A DNA stretch of 5,763 nucleotides from DAXETY01 sp051155755 (GTDB lineage Bacteria; Desulfobacterota; Desulfobacteria; Desulfobacterales; SG8-13). The notes beneath the pieces are model-generated. The model did not search any database. It saw only the letters and a program-made list of their open reading frames with translations, and had not been told where the DNA came from. The translations under genes and the position numbers were made by a program. Within the stretch, counting starts at the first letter, position 1. Every line of letters begins with the position of its first letter. Of this stretch, positions 5,543-5,763 are shown one piece after another. The stretch spans positions 1 through 5,763 of the forward strand of contig DAXETY010000162.1 in NCBI GenBank assembly GCA_051155755.1, read 5' to 3'.

Positions 5543-5680
5543 TGAGCAATTTTTTCGTTGAGCAAGGCCGCACAAGGGGTTGCGGCGAGGCGTACATATA
5601 GTACGCCGCAGCCGCCAAACCCGCGGAGAACGCAGCTCAGCGGGAAAAGGGCCATTTCTGGATGGACACTGATATGGTTG
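5516..5680. repeat. Fold-back (long imperfect palindrome) element, about 165 bp
   Basis: The left arm 5516-5595 and the reverse complement of the right arm 5601-5680 are both 80 nt and align with few gaps, at about two-thirds identity by eye. Shared blocks are CCAT-TCAGTGTCCA, CAGAAATG, a T-rich run, TGAGC and GGG-TT. The centre is a perfect stem, GGCGTAC (5589-5595) with GTACGCC (5601-5607), around ATATA. The left end also carries a local 10-bp inverted repeat (5504-5513 with 5533-5542). No transposase lies within it. It could be a dispersed intergenic repeat, a MITE-like element or the source of a long hairpin RNA; which one cannot be told from one copy. Confidence 0.6.
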
Positions 5681-5722
5681 ACAGTTGTCAAGAGATAAAA
5701 TGTGTCCCGTCCAACTGTTTTT
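5678..5722. repeat. TTGACA-TGTCAA palindrome and overlapping stem
   Basis: TTGACA (5678-5683) and TGTCAA (5686-5691) are perfect inverted copies two bases apart, just outside the fold-back element. An alternative pairing joins ACAGTTG (5681-5687) to CAACTGT (5712-5718), which runs into five T (5718-5722). The TTGACA has no well-spaced -10: TAAAAT at 5696-5701 leaves only 12 bp. It could be an operator, a weak terminator or the edge of the neighbouring repeat. Confidence 0.3.
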
Positions 5723-5763
5723 CAGCGGTTCCTTGTCGTGGGCTGATTCCAAGACGTCCATAG

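Larger units (their letters stand above)
5217..5763. other. Gene-free, repeat-rich region to the window end
   Basis: 547 bp without a credible gene. Two frames on the minus strand (5391-5618 and 5498-5761) run through the palindromic DNA, have no ribosome binding site I can support and look like by-products of repeat sequence. The region holds, in order, the palindrome cluster 5230-5306, the hairpin 5336-5360, the motif copy 5408-5426, the fold-back element 5516-5680 and a palindrome at 5678-5691. No tRNA, att site or transposase fragment was recognised. Confidence 0.65.

Noticed and set aside
5391..5618. Minus-strand frame of 75 codons over the left arm of the fold-back element
   Set aside because: It starts inside the palindrome centre and has no ribosome binding site I can support; more likely a by-product of the repeat than a gene.
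5678..5701. Plus-strand promoter from TTGACA (5678-5683) and TAAAAT (5696-5701)
   Set aside because: The 12-bp spacer is too short for a sigma70 promoter, and no gene follows within the window.
5498..5761. Minus-strand frame of 87 codons at the window end
   Set aside because: It runs straight through both arms of the fold-back element, has an arginine-, proline- and cysteine-rich translation and lacks a clear ribosome binding site; it looks repeat-derived.

Overview
The window is an ordinary-looking housekeeping segment of a Gram-negative bacterial chromosome with moderately high GC. It is followed by a gene-free tail packed with palindromes and dispersed repeats. BamD, an outer-membrane assembly lipoprotein, implies a diderm envelope. 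The single bifunctional-type Rel/SpoT with a PNMYQS synthetase motif, a four-cysteine L28 and an archaeal/eukaryotic-type prolyl-tRNA synthetase tail all fit the sulfate-reducing Desulfobacterota (former Deltaproteobacteria). That placement is inference from protein character, not a database match.

Layout from left to right. (1) 2-166 (+) is the C-terminal end of proS. (2) 236-2380 (+) is a complete Rel/SpoT (p)ppGpp synthetase/hydrolase. (3) 2387-2419 is a strong hairpin with T-runs on both strands, placed to end both rel and the converging rpmB. (4) 2486-2677 (-) is rpmB (ribosomal protein L28), with a candidate promoter at 2779-2805. (5) 2838-3572 (-) is bamD. Its good sigma70-like promoter (3609-3637) settles the start codon, and a perfect 12-bp palindrome sits on the predicted transcription start. 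(6) 3704-4030 (-) is trxA (thioredoxin), with a near-consensus promoter (4209-4237) and a leader of about 170 nt. (7) 4407-5216 (+) is a purN-type glycinamide ribonucleotide formyltransferase carrying an insertion of about 47 residues relative to E. coli PurN. (8) 5217-5763 holds no convincing gene. It contains a palindrome cluster (5230-5306), a separate hairpin (5336-5360), one copy of a short repeat (5408-5426), and a fold-back element of about 165 bp (5516-5680) whose two 80-nt arms are imperfect inverted copies around a GGCGTAC/GTACGCC centre.

Functionally the genes cover translation (proS, rpmB), the stringent response (rel), envelope assembly (bamD), thiol redox (trxA) and purine synthesis (purN). 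They do not form one pathway: bamD, trxA and rpmB share a strand, but each seems to have its own promoter. No defence system, CRISPR array, transposase, rRNA or tRNA was seen. The least explained DNA is the repeat-rich tail after purN; the least explained protein feature is the insertion in PurN.
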